Positions 17,955-26,152 of a stretch of DNA of 64,000 nt are shown here, in pieces (the stretch's first letter is position 1; the number at the start of each line of letters is the position of its first letter). The stretch comes from Marinomonas profundi (GTDB lineage Bacteria; Pseudomonadota; Gammaproteobacteria; Pseudomonadales; Marinomonadaceae). The stretch lies in NCBI RefSeq assembly GCF_020694005.1, contig NZ_CP073013.1, forward strand, positions 2,738,578-2,802,577, in the 5' to 3' direction. The notes under the pieces are model-generated. The model made no database searches, was not told where the DNA came from, and saw only the letters and a list, made by a program, of their open reading frames with translations. The position numbers and the translations under genes were made by a program.

Positions 17955-19037
17955 ATGTTAACTGATGCCCAACCATCATTAGAGTTACAGGCAAAATTAG
18001 AAACCTTGATCGATGACAATAGCGGTCAACCTTATGGCGCCGTTTGGCAGGTGGTGGGCGATGATCATCGTGCCCACGTCACCTTGACCTTGGGCTATCC
18101 TGCGCAAACAGAACAAACCGCACTAGAAGCCAAGATAAAAGCCACCATGGCAGATGCACGTGAATTGGTGTTGGACATTGAGTGTCAAGTCAAAAGCCAC
18201 GCCACACAAGGCAACATCGCTGGCTTAAAAGGTGTGAAAAATATCATCGCCGTAGCGTCAGGCAAAGGCGGCGTGGGCAAATCCACCACCACGGTTAACC
18301 TGGCGCTTGCGATGGCAAAAGAAGGCGCTCGCGTCGGTATTTTGGATGCGGATATCTATGGCCCAAGTCAAGGCATGTTGCTCGGTTTCGCCGACGGCAC
18401 TCGTCCGCAAGTGCGTGAAGACAAATTCTTTGTGCCACCTACAGCGTTTGGTGTGCAAGTCATGTCTATGGCGTTTCTGACCACCAAAGACACGCCCGTG
18501 GCATGGCGTGGCCCCATGGTGACGGGCGCTTTGATGCAGATATTGACGCAAACCGATTGGAATAATCTCGACTACCTATTCATCGACATGCCACCGGGCA
18601 CAGGCGACATTCAACTGACTCTGGCGCAAAAAGTGCCCGTTGCCGGTTCCGTGATTGTCACCACACCGCAAGACATCGCCTTGCTGGATGCGCGTCGCGG
18701 TATCGAAATGTTCAACAAGGTCAAAATCCCCGTGTTAGGTGTAGTGGAAAACATGTCGACGCATATTTGCTCCAACTGCGGTCACCACGAAGCCATTTTT
18801 GGTGACGAAGGCGGTGCCAGCCTTGCGAAGCAATACAATGTTAATGTATTGGGCAAACTGCCATTAAGCCTAGCGATTCGTGAGCAGAGCGACGCAGGTC
18901 GCCCCATTGTCGTCAATGCCCCAGAAAGTGAGACCGCTGGTATTTATCAGTCGATTGCACGCAAGCTTGGTGCTACCCTTGCATCCCAACAGAATGAACA
19001 AATAGCCATGCCAATCATTGGCATGAGCGACGACTGA
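17955..19037 (+). CDS. mrp: Mrp/ApbC-type iron-sulfur cluster carrier ATPase
   Basis: A 360-residue P-loop ATPase that binds and hands on [4Fe-4S] clusters in the cytoplasm. An N-terminal DUF59/MIP18-like domain (~1-90) precedes the deviant Walker A SGKGGVGKSTTTVN (~100). FIDMPPGTGDIQLT is the Walker B region, and the cluster-binding CSNC occurs in HICSNCGHHEAIF (~270). Length fits the family. dcd starts 9 bases after its stop, so the two are co-transcribed. Confidence 0.95.
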   Translation: MLTDAQPSLELQAKLETLIDDNSGQPYGAVWQVVGDDHRAHVTLTLGYPAQTEQTALEAKIKATMADARELVLDIECQVKSHATQGNIAGLKGVKNIIAVASGKGGVGKSTTTVNLALAMAKEGARVGILDADIYGPSQGMLLGFADGTRPQVREDKFFVPPTAFGVQVMSMAFLTTKDTPVAWRGPMVTGALMQILTQTDWNNLDYLFIDMPPGTGDIQLTLAQKVPVAGSVIVTTPQDIALLDARRGIEMFNKVKIPVLGVVENMSTHICSNCGHHEAIFGDEGGASLAKQYNVNVLGKLPLSLAIREQSDAGRPIVVNAPESETAGIYQSIARKLGATLASQQNEQIAMPIIGMSDD

Positions 19038-19046
19038 GGAAAAGTA

Positions 19047-19631
19047 ATGCGTTTGTGTGACCGAGATATTATAAAAGCCCTAGATGAAGGTTCTATTGTC
19101 ATCGAGCCTCGCCCTGATAACAGCGTCATCAGCGGAGTGTCTGTGGACTTACGATTGGGCAACTCGTTTCGAGTTTTTCAAGGTCACCCAGCGCCTTACC
19201 TCGACCTAAGCAGCTCAAAAGCTGACTTGAGTAAAGTCATTGAATCCGTGATGAGTGAAGAAATCCTCGTCGAAGACGGCAAACCTTTCTTTATTCATCC
19301 GGGCGAACTCGTACTGGGCGTCACCAAAGAATCCGTCACCTTGCCAGACAACCTAGTCGGCTGGCTCGATGGGCGTTCTTCCTTGGCTCGCCTTGGTTTA
19401 ATGGTTCACGTCACCGCACACCGCATCGACCCAGGTTGGAGCGGCGGCATCGTATTAGAATTCCTCAACGGCGGCAAACTGCCCATCGCCCTAAGCCCCG
19501 GCATGACCATCGGCGCCATCAACTTCGAAACCATGTCAGGTTCCGCTGATCGCCCTTACAACAAACGCGCCAACGCCAAATACAAAGACCAAACCTCCGC
19601 AGTGGGCAGCCGAATCTCCGGCGAGAACTAG
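19047..19631 (+). CDS. dcd: dCTP deaminase
   Basis: A 194-residue homotrimeric enzyme converting dCTP to dUTP for thymidylate synthesis. Conserved segments: [16 protein letters not shown] (~31), [19 protein letters not shown] (~97), [13 protein letters not shown] and IVLEFLNGG with the catalytic glutamate (~138). The C-terminal [12 protein letters not shown] closes over nucleotide. A GAGGAAAAG site overlaps the mrp stop region. The gene ends at a repeat-rich intergenic island. Confidence 0.97.
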   Translation: MRLCDRDIIKALDEGSIVIEPRPDNSVISGVSVDLRLGNSFRVFQGHPAPYLDLSSSKADLSKVIESVMSEEILVEDGKPFFIHPGELVLGVTKESVTLPDNLVGWLDGRSSLARLGLMVHVTAHRIDPGWSGGIVLEFLNGGKLPIALSPGMTIGAINFETMSGSADRPYNKRANAKYKDQTSAVGSRISGEN

Positions 19632-19668
19632 TTTTCAGTGTCTTCCCCTTTTTCAAGAGGAAGACGGC

Positions 19669-20040
19669 TGTTCTTTGTTCCCTCCCCTTATGTCTTCCAA
19701 GGGGAGGGTTAGGGTGGGGTTAATCTTTGGGCTTCAAGTGTATTTGTTTCTTCTCAATTGCTTTTAGCTGCAGGTTTTTTCCGCTTTTTAATTCAGGAAA
19801 AAGCTGAGCGGGTAACTTTTTGCAAGCGCCCAAAAACCTCAGTTTAAAGGAAAGCAAAAATTCGCTTTAAGATCTTTAATGCCTAGTTTTCTTTATAGGC
19901 TCATGATTGCCACCTACGCTCTAGGGCAGTAAGGCATAGATTGTTTATTTAGTCAGAGATAGATCGTCAAACAATGACCCTGAAACTCCATAAAGTCGCG
20001 CAACTTCGTCGCGTCGAACGGACTTCTTCGTAGCTAATCG
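19669..20040 (+). repeat. Long dispersed repeat, copy 1 (~370 bp)
   Basis: This block matches 32985-33357 over its whole length in the same orientation, with scattered substitutions. It begins with a perfect hairpin, CCCTCCCCTT (19680-19689) against AAGGGGAGGG (19699-19708). It continues through AAAGGAAAGCAAAAATTCGC and ends near TTCTTCGTAGCTA. No credible reading frame exists in it. Confidence 0.92.
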
Positions 20041-20113
20041 TTGATGCTCTGTTGCAGTGCACTGAATTCATCGTAGCTAATCTTAGGGAATCATTAGCGC
20101 AGCGTAATGTGCA

Positions 20114-20194
20114 GCTGAAAGCGAAGCTTTCATTTTCTAAAGTAGGTCGCGGCTTTAGCCCGACGCGGAATTTAGGTTCCATTCAAACGCTTTG
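20114..20194 (+). repeat. Left arm of an 81-bp inverted repeat (REP-like)
   Basis: It is the reverse complement of 21070-21150 with about two mismatches. The core GTCGCGGCTTTAGCCCGACG is itself palindromic. The arms bracket ~875 bases that contain the small secreted-protein gene. Confidence 0.93.
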
Positions 20195-20204
20195 TATTCC
20201 CAAC

Positions 20205-20430
20205 CTTTTTTCCGCTCTGCTGAGCGGGTAATTTTTGTCCAGAGCCACAAAAACTTCAGTTTAAAGGAAAGCAAAAATTCGCTTTAAGATCTTTAATGCC
20301 TGATTTTCTTCATAGATGCATTATTACCGCCTACGCTCTAGGGCAGTAAGGCATAGATTGTTTTTGATGATTTTAGGAAAGGTATTTTTAACTGACCCTG
20401 AAACTCCATAAAGTCGCGCAAGGCGAAAGC
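20205..20430 (+). repeat. Long dispersed repeat, partial copy 2
   Basis: This shares the middle and 3' parts of the ~370-bp repeat (TTTTTTCCGCTCTGCTGAGCG, AAAGGAAAGCAAAAATTCGC, CTCTAGGGCAGTAAGGCATA, CTCCATAAAGTCGCGCAA). It lacks the leading GC-rich hairpin and diverges at its end into GGCGAAAGCCCGAG. It lies about 165 bases after copy 1 in direct orientation. Confidence 0.88.
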
Positions 20431-20558
20431 CCGAGAAAGATACCTTTTGATAACTTCTGATTTTTATCTATAAAAAATCTCTTTTGGTCATTGCCTAACT
20501 AGTTTTAGTTGGCTATTTTATCGCCCCTTAAAAAGGGATTAAAGTACAAGGCGGTATA

Positions 20559-20945
20559 ATGAAGCGTTTTTTAGTTATTTCGATGTTAGTTTCAGCATCA
20601 GCATCAGCATCAGATTTTTTTGGTTTTTTTACCACTGACTTGTATCCTGTAGATGGATGTAAAGTTATAAAAGCCGATTCAATGTATTCAATGAGTCAAG
20701 CTGGCACTTATAACCAGTATAGTGATGGACGGCATTCATATCTAAATGAGATCGATGAAAGGCCACTTAAATCTGATATGCTCAAAAGAGCAGTTGGAAA
20801 TGGTTTTAATGCAATTTTGGGTTATCAGTTTAATGTTTACGGCGGCTTTTCTGGAAATCAAGGACAGCTTGTCAATGGGTCTTTGGGTGTTGGTGTTTAT
20901 ACTGCCACAGCACGTGGAGTTCCAGTAAACATTATTTGTAAATAA
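20559..20945 (+). CDS. Small secreted protein with YbjQ-like C-terminal pattern
   Basis: A 128-residue protein with a clear signal peptide (MKRFLVISMLVSASASASA region, residues 1-18). The mature part has SYLNEIDERPLKSDMLKRAV, then GNGFNAILGYQFNVYGG and GVGVYTATARGVPVNI. The A-x-x-x-G-x-(A/F)-N-A-I-(I/L)-G pattern followed by a G/V-rich strand recalls the YbjQ/DUF74 fold, but homology is only suspected. It is alone inside a repeat island between inverted 81-bp arms, is AT-richer than its neighbours, and may have been acquired with the repeats. Function unknown. Confidence 0.6.
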   Translation: MKRFLVISMLVSASASASDFFGFFTTDLYPVDGCKVIKADSMYSMSQAGTYNQYSDGRHSYLNEIDERPLKSDMLKRAVGNGFNAILGYQFNVYGGFSGNQGQLVNGSLGVGVYTATARGVPVNIICK

Positions 20946-20997
20946 TGAGAATGAGACGTTTGGGCGATAGCCCGACAAGAAAACAACCCCATCCTAA

Positions 20998-21026
20998 CCT
21001 TCCCCTTGGAAGACAAAAGGGGAAGG
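20998..21026 (-). repeat. GC-rich hairpin module, inverted copy
   Basis: CCTTCCCCTT and AAGGGGAAGG flank a 9-base loop. It is the reverse-orientation relative of the hairpins at 19680 and 32996. The gap 20946-21291 holds only this element, the right 81-bp arm and short GC-rich stretches. Confidence 0.8.
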
Positions 21027-21069
21027 AACTAAGCCCACGCCCAGCAGGGCGGAATAAAGGTCGAGAATC

Positions 21070-21150
21070 CAAAGGGTTTGAATGGAACCTAAATTCCGCG
21101 TCGGGCTAAAGCCGCGACCTACCTTAGAAAATGAAAGCTTCGCTTTCAGC
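21070..21150 (-). repeat. Right arm of the 81-bp inverted repeat (REP-like)
   Basis: Reverse complement of 20114-20194, ending with AAAGCTTCGCTTTCAGC. See the left arm. Confidence 0.93.
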
Positions 21151-21291
21151 GGGCCTACAAGATCGACAGAAGTCGTTCTTGAGGGGAGGGGGCTAAGCCC
21201 CGTTGAGCAGAGAGGTGAAGGCGCTCTGGATTGACACAGAGCGCGTTGTTACGGAAGGTGGGTTTTGTTTGGTGTCGTGTTTGATACGACG

Positions 21292-22032
21292 TTAGGCGAT
21301 TTGGGCGTTTTTCACTTCGTGTTCGATGTTTTGGCGTAGGTCGGTTGGTAGGTGTAGGGCGTCGCCTAGACGGTCGAGGTAGCGTCGTTCTTCTTCGGTG
21401 TCGATATCGATGGCAAGCATGGAGACGAGGTAGATTTCGGTAGCTTGTTCTTCGCTTTCGGACAGGCGTGCGATGGTAATCGGGTCGCTGGTGGCGCGCA
21501 GTTGTTCTATTAAGAACTGCTGTTCTTCGGCGCTGATACCAAGGTCGCTGATTTGCTGTTCGATTCGAGCCCGTTCGCTTGTGTCGATGTGGCCGTCGGC
21601 TTTGGCAGCGCTGATCATTGCCCGTATTAGAATCAGGTGTATATTTTTGGCCTGTTTGCTGGGTTGCTCTTCGGCGAGGTCGAAGATGCTACCGGCGGGC
21701 ACGGTCGGTAGGGCGTTTGATGGGGCGGATTGGAAGCTTTGGTTAGGCGCGCTGTTGGTCGTTTGTGACGTGGGTGCGTTTTGGCTTTCTTTGTGATCGC
21801 GCCACGCTTTGTACGCCATTCCGCCTATGGCTGCCATGCCGCCATATTTGATGGCTTGACCGCCCATTTTGCGGGCTTTTTTGTTGGTCAATAACATGGC
21901 CGCTAATCCGCCAGCCGCAGCGCCACCCATTAACCCACCTGGCATAGAGCCCGATTTTGCTTTGGTGACGGCTTTGTCAATGCCCGAGCCTGCGCTTCCC
22001 ATAATACTGCCTAAGAGTGAGTTAATATTCAC
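21292..22032 (-). CDS. DUF533 (YebE-like) protein with a TerB-type domain
   Basis: A 246-residue protein. The N-terminal third is glycine-rich with a hydrophobic stretch (MPGGLMGGAAAGGLAAMLL, ~29-47) and a second GGMAAIGGMAYKAW segment, a likely membrane association. A low-complexity linker (~85-125) precedes an all-helical TerB-like domain (LILIRAMISAAKADGHIDTSERARI, ~132), where an Asp-rich loop is typical. DUF533 proteins such as YebE are linked to envelope stress, but the role is unknown. Monocistronic. Confidence 0.88.
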   Translation of the reverse strand: MNINSLLGSIMGSAGSGIDKAVTKAKSGSMPGGLMGGAAAGGLAAMLLTNKKARKMGGQAIKYGGMAAIGGMAYKAWRDHKESQNAPTSQTTNSAPNQSFQSAPSNALPTVPAGSIFDLAEEQPSKQAKNIHLILIRAMISAAKADGHIDTSERARIEQQISDLGISAEEQQFLIEQLRATSDPITIARLSESEEQATEIYLVSMLAIDIDTEEERRYLDRLGDALHLPTDLRQNIEHEVKNAQIA

Positions 22033-22251
22033 AATCTAGAACCTCTTGTTAATTTATCTGTTAATGATTCAGACCTAATAAATGCGGGAGAGTTCACTTG
22101 TGTTCAATCTTTGTCCTTTAATGATTACTTGACCATTACAGTAAGTGCGCTCTGAGGTTTTCGATGGTTGAGTATGTATTGCTTGCTTGAGATGAGGAGC
22201 TAAGAAGCGTGTTAATATGGTTTGATTTTTTAAGCAGAAGACGCCTTTTTT

Positions 22252-22533
22252 ATGCCAACAGAATACCTTGTGTTGTTGAGTTTCTATGGCTTGTTAAGCC
22301 TAGTCATTTTTTGCTTTTATGGCGTTGATAAGTTTGCTGCAATACGGGGGAAGCAAAGAATTCGGGAGTCGACTTTGCATATTTTGTCGTTAGTAGGGGG
22401 TTGGCCCGGTGCAATGTTGGGACAAGCTGTGTTTCGTCATAAGACGAAGAAGTTGCGTTTTTTGGTGGTGTTTTGGCTGACCATTATGGTGAATCTTGTT
22501 TGCTTGGCTGGTGTCGTTTTTTTAACTTATTGA
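22252..22533 (+). CDS. DUF1294 small membrane protein
   Basis: A 93-residue protein with two or three membrane helices (residues ~6-25, ~42-60 and ~70-92). The DUF1294 signatures are FYGVDKFAAIRGKQRIRESTLH and SLVGGWPGAMLGQAVFRHKTKK. Some family members carry an added cold-shock domain; this one does not. No strong ribosome site precedes the ATG, and the upstream region is AT-rich. Function unknown. Confidence 0.9.
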   Translation: MPTEYLVLLSFYGLLSLVIFCFYGVDKFAAIRGKQRIRESTLHILSLVGGWPGAMLGQAVFRHKTKKLRFLVVFWLTIMVNLVCLAGVVFLTY

Positions 22534-22647
22534 TGAGCGTTTTCTGTGTTGTTATGACACCCACTTCCCTGTCGATGTCATTCCATTCAACTCCGTTTTT
22601 CCTGTTTTAGCTGCTTTCCCTGTTTTAGTAGGAGAAGCGGTATCCTG

Positions 22648-24006
22648 TCACATTGGCTCAAACACTGAGCCTAAGCTCGGTACAAACAGTTTATTGTACA
22701 TGCGGCTGGCGTAGTCGTCGGTCATGGAGGCCATGTAGTCGCAGATGATGCGCAGTCCGTTTTCTCCTCGTTCTTGGCTTCTTTGCCATTCGTTGGCGAT
22801 TTCTCTGGGCAGCAGGCGGGCAGGGTCGGCGGAGTAGGCTTCGAACATTTCCAATAGCATTTGTTGGCCTTTGTAGACGAGCATTTGCACTTCTGGGCGC
22901 TGGATAATGTGTTGCATTTCAAATTGTTTTAAGAGGTTCAGTGCTTGGCGCAGGCCTTCTGGCAAGCCGACTTGAAAGCGCAGTAATGGGTGTTCAAATT
23001 GTGGTTTTTCGATCACTCGACAAGAGGTGATGAACCAGCTGACTAGGCTGCCGATGGCTTCTTTGCGGAGGTGGCTTTGACGGCTGAAAAGTTGGGTGCG
23101 AATGTCGTTTAGGTTTTCCGCTAAAAAAGGTGAAGCCAAGGCGGCGAGTTTGGGCTCTAGGTGTTCTAACCACATGTCTTTGGTCACCATGTTAAGAACA
23201 ATGGCGTCTTCTAGGTCGTGAACACCGTAGGCGATGTCGTCGGCGAGGTCCATGATGCTGGTGTCGAAGCTGGCGTGTTTGGCTTTGGCGTGGCTGTCTG
23301 GGTTTGTTTGGTTTACTTCTTGTAATAGGGCTCTATCGGCTTGGCTAAAGGGTTCGATGATCCAGTTGAGCAAGTCCTGTTCTTCTTGATAGACGCATTT
23401 TGGTGGTGCCCAGTGGGACGCTTTGAATTGACGAAAGTTAGCGAGCTTTTCTGGGTATTGACCAACGACGCTGGCGTGTAAAACGGGGTATTTTAAAATG
23501 CCTAATAAAGTACGGCGTGTGACGTCCATGCCATAGGTGGGTGAGTAAGAGCCGCGTTTGCCTAATATTCTCAGCGACTGTGCGTTGCCTTCAAAGCCAC
23601 CATGCGTTTGCATCATGTAGTTGAGGGCGACTTCGCCGCCATGGCCAAAGGGTGGGTGGCCGATGTCGTGACTTAGGCAAACGGTTTCAATTAAAGCGTC
23701 GTCGGCGAGCCAAGGCTGAAAGTTGGCGTTTGCAGGGTTGCTGTGTTTTAGCTGATGAACAATGCCATTGCCGATTTGGGCGACTTCTAAGGAGTGCGTT
23801 AAGCGTGTGCGGCTGTAGTCATTTTGTCGAATGGCGAGAATTTGTGTTTTGGATTGCAGGCGACGAAACGCGGCGCTGTGGATGATTCTGGCGCGATCCC
23901 GTTGGTAAGGAGTGCGATAGTCGTTGTCGCGGGATTCTTGATGGCCAGATTGTCTTTCGTGCCAAGGTAGCATCTCGTTGTGTGCGTTTGTCATGCTGTC
24001 ATCCAC
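22648..24006 (-). CDS. Deoxyguanosinetriphosphate triphosphohydrolase-like protein (HD family)
   Basis: A 452-residue HD-domain dNTP triphosphohydrolase that releases triphosphate from deoxynucleotides. Metal ligands are visible: RTRLTHSLEVAQIG (His), CLSHDIGHPPFGHGGE (HD, ~115-120) and DLADDIAYGVHDLEDA (Asp, ~255). RDRARIIHSAAFRRLQSKTQ is the N-terminal family signature. The second ATG (23994, MTNAHNE) is an alternative start. Substrate range within the dGTPase-like family is not predictable, so dgt is not assigned. Confidence 0.92.
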   Translation of the reverse strand: MDDSMTNAHNEMLPWHERQSGHQESRDNDYRTPYQRDRARIIHSAAFRRLQSKTQILAIRQNDYSRTRLTHSLEVAQIGNGIVHQLKHSNPANANFQPWLADDALIETVCLSHDIGHPPFGHGGEVALNYMMQTHGGFEGNAQSLRILGKRGSYSPTYGMDVTRRTLLGILKYPVLHASVVGQYPEKLANFRQFKASHWAPPKCVYQEEQDLLNWIIEPFSQADRALLQEVNQTNPDSHAKAKHASFDTSIMDLADDIAYGVHDLEDAIVLNMVTKDMWLEHLEPKLAALASPFLAENLNDIRTQLFSRQSHLRKEAIGSLVSWFITSCRVIEKPQFEHPLLRFQVGLPEGLRQALNLLKQFEMQHIIQRPEVQMLVYKGQQMLLEMFEAYSADPARLLPREIANEWQRSQERGENGLRIICDYMASMTDDYASRMYNKLFVPSLGSVFEPM

Positions 24007-24104
24007 TGATGTTAATAATTTTTAGTCTTTCATGAAAACACGATATAGGTCAATGTTCGTAAAAAACGCCTTGGGCATAATGCTTTTTATTATAAGGAAT
24101 CTTT

Positions 24105-24404
24105 ATGCTTAATACACAACACTTGGTGACATTTAAAGTCTTAGTTGAAACGGGGAGTTTTACCAAGACGGCAAAGCTGTTGGGGTTAACTCAGCCAGCA
24201 GTGAGTCAGCATATCCAAAAGTTAGAACGCTGTTTAGGTGAGCCACTGTTACTTCGACATGGACGAACCACGGATGTGACGCCAGCAGGGGAAATCTTGC
24301 TGCAACATATAAAAGAGCTTGAAATCTGTTACGAAGGCTTTATTGCGTCGTGGCAGAGTTATCTAACGGTGAAGTTGAGTGAAGCTTGCTGCGTAAATAA
24401 CTAA
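24105..24404 (+). CDS. LysR-type HTH domain only (truncated regulator or stand-alone binding domain)
   Basis: A 99-residue frame holding a complete LysR winged-helix domain: LVTFKVLVETGSFTKTAKLL, then LTQPAVSQHIQKLERCLGEPLL (~28-49), and a wing with TPAGEILLQH. A linker helix follows, but the ~200-residue effector-binding domain is missing. The coding sequence stops about 17 bases before a REP-like cluster, and no remnant of the missing domain is visible downstream. It is either a remnant cut by repeat insertion or a genuine short DNA-binding protein. The ATG has AAGGAA upstream, so it could still be translated. Confidence 0.8.
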   Translation: MLNTQHLVTFKVLVETGSFTKTAKLLGLTQPAVSQHIQKLERCLGEPLLLRHGRTTDVTPAGEILLQHIKELEICYEGFIASWQSYLTVKLSEACCVNN

Positions 24405-24420
24405 AATCCAGCTTTGTTAT

Positions 24421-24642
24421 TCCCGCGAAGGAGAGTGTCGCTAAACGACTTTCGTTGATCTTGTAGGTCGCGATTTATCCTGAAAAAAGTAGGCCGGCAA
24501 AAAATTCATCACGACAAATTACGCCTTGTCGGGCTAAAGCCACGACCTACAAAAACAATTGCAGGCTAAATAACGTCACACGCCTGATCACGGTCGTGCC
24601 TTCCTCATCAGGCCTACAAGACGTATCCAACCTTCGCGGGGA
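24421..24642. repeat. REP-like palindrome cluster downstream of the LysR fragment
   Basis: The cluster is bounded by CCCGCGAAGG (24422-24431) and CCTTCGCGGG (24631-24640), exact reverse complements. Inside are GTCGGGCTAAAGCCACGACC and a nested palindrome in which GCCTGAT and ATCAGGC enclose CACG-GT-CGTG. The internal ~120 bases recur at 36792-37017. Confidence 0.88.
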
Positions 24643-24665
24643 TGACGTTCCTGTCATAAAGTCTA

Positions 24666-25415
24666 TTACTGTTGTGCGGTGGGGATGAGGTTGCCAATGT
24701 GTAAGCCACATTCTTTGTGTTCAGATTCTTCCCACCACCAGCGGCCTTCCCGTTCGTGTTGATTCGGTAAAATAGGCCGAGTGCAAGGCTCGCAGCCGAT
24801 GCTGGTAAATCCTTTTAAGTGCAATTCATTGTAAGGCACATCAAACATTTTGATGTAGTTCCAAACGTCTTCGGAAGACCAGTTTGCCAATGGGTTGAAT
24901 TTAAACAAGGCTTTTTCGTCCGTGCTAAAGGCGCTGTCTTTTTCGGCAAAGGCGAGTACGTTGCGTGTGCCTGGACTTTGGTCTTTGCGTTGTCCGGTGA
25001 TCCATGCGTCGACGGTGGCGAGTTTGCGCTTCAGTGGCTGCACTTTGCGAATGCCGCAGCATTCTTTGTGTCCATCTTCAAAAAAGCTAAACAAGCCTTT
25101 TTCGCGGGTGAAGGTTTCGAGGGCTTCGCGGTCAGGGGAAAGAATGTCTATGTTGATCTTGTAGTGTTTGCGGACTTGTTCGATAAAGCGGTAGGTCTCG
25201 GCATGAAGGCGACCGGTATCCAGAGAAAAGACCTGAATGTTTTTGTTCGCTTTGACGGCCATGTCAATGAGGACAACGTCTTCTGCACCGCTGAAAGAAA
25301 TGGCGATGTTGTCGAATTCTTTCATCGCGTTGTGGATGGTTTTTTGCGCTTCGTCTTCTTTGTTGTTGGCAATAAAAGACGCTAAATCAAATGCTGACAT
25401 AGGAGTATTTACCAT
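24666..25415 (-). CDS. cysH: Assimilatory adenylylsulfate (APS) reductase, [4Fe-4S] type
   Basis: A 249-residue enzyme of the PAPS/APS reductase family that reduces activated sulfate to sulfite. The PP-loop is [14 protein letters not shown] (~33-46). Two cysteine pairs, ECCGIRK and GCEPCTRP, are the cluster ligands that mark the iron-sulfur APS-reducing class, as opposed to the cluster-free enterobacterial PAPS reductase. The C-terminal ECGLH carries the nucleophilic cysteine. A second start (MSAFDL, 25400) is possible. No other cys genes are adjacent. APS preference is inferred from the cysteine pattern. Confidence 0.93.
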   Translation of the reverse strand: MVNTPMSAFDLASFIANNKEDEAQKTIHNAMKEFDNIAISFSGAEDVVLIDMAVKANKNIQVFSLDTGRLHAETYRFIEQVRKHYKINIDILSPDREALETFTREKGLFSFFEDGHKECCGIRKVQPLKRKLATVDAWITGQRKDQSPGTRNVLAFAEKDSAFSTDEKALFKFNPLANWSSEDVWNYIKMFDVPYNELHLKGFTSIGCEPCTRPILPNQHEREGRWWWEESEHKECGLHIGNLIPTAQQ

Positions 25416-25493
25416 GGTCTAAGTTACGTTAGCTGTACCATATCAATTTGTGCCGCCGAAAGAAAAGACGAAAGCACACTAACCTTATAATGC

Positions 25494-26144
25494 TTAACGT
25501 ATGTGTCTGGCGAGTGTTTGATAGAGTCCATATAAAATGCCAGCAGTGACGCCCCAAATGCGGATTTCTTGGTATTCAATTTCAAAGTAGCCGCGTGATA
25601 TGGTGTCGAGTTTTTTCTTTCTAAAGCGGTAGTTTTGCGGGGTGAGTAAATGGCGCAAAGGCACCCAGTGAACCGATTTGACTTCGTCTTCACACAGGCT
25701 CAATTCACTGCGTCGGGTCATTTCAGCGACGATGGGTTTGATGCAGAAACCAGAGATGGTGCAATACTCACCCAGTTCGCCTAATAAATCGAAACAGTCG
25801 GGCGATAGGCCCACTTCCTCTAATGTTTCACGCAGTGCGGTGTATTGAATGCTGGCGTCGTCTGGGTCGTGTTTGCCACCCGGAAAGGCGATTTGCCCCG
25901 GGTGATTGCGCATGTGTAATGCGCGTTGGGTTAACAGTACATACAGTTCGCCGTCTTCTGGCTCTCGCCAAATAGGGATGAGCACCGCCGCGGATCGGTA
26001 AGTCAAATCATAACCGCTGGGAAACATTTCCTCATCTGGGTTATGGATTTGTTGCGCATAGGGTTCTCTGTCTAATGCTGCGCGAATATCATCCAAGCTC
26101 AGGTCAATGGGAGGAGCATTCAAAAACTGCTCTATGTCAGACAT
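25494..26144 (-). CDS. Nudix hydrolase, CoA pyrophosphatase type
   Basis: A 216-residue Nudix protein predicted to cleave CoA or acyl-CoA to phosphopantetheine and 3',5'-ADP. The Nudix box is GGKHDPDDASIQYTALRETL followed by EEVGL, and the preceding HPGQIAFPGG is the UPF0035/CoA-specific extension seen in NudL/YeaB. The ATG at 26144 (MSDIEQF) was chosen; the frame extends 29 codons further but into pabB. Its start is 8 bases after the pabB stop, and pabB followed by nudL is a common pair. Confidence 0.9.
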   Translation of the reverse strand: MSDIEQFLNAPPIDLSLDDIRAALDREPYAQQIHNPDEEMFPSGYDLTYRSAAVLIPIWREPEDGELYVLLTQRALHMRNHPGQIAFPGGKHDPDDASIQYTALRETLEEVGLSPDCFDLLGELGEYCTISGFCIKPIVAEMTRRSELSLCEDEVKSVHWVPLRHLLTPQNYRFRKKKLDTISRGYFEIEYQEIRIWGVTAGILYGLYQTLARHIR

Positions 26145-26152
26145 GATACGGC

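Noticed and set aside
19669..20040. CRISPR array or tRNA cluster in the repeat island
   Set aside because: The repeats are long, few and not regularly spaced, and no cloverleaf could be drawn. No CRISPR or tRNA seen anywhere in the window.
24819..25385. 188-codon plus-strand frame over cysH
   Set aside because: Antisense shadow of a gene with complete Fe-S and PP-loop motifs; its Phe/Val-rich translation is an artefact.
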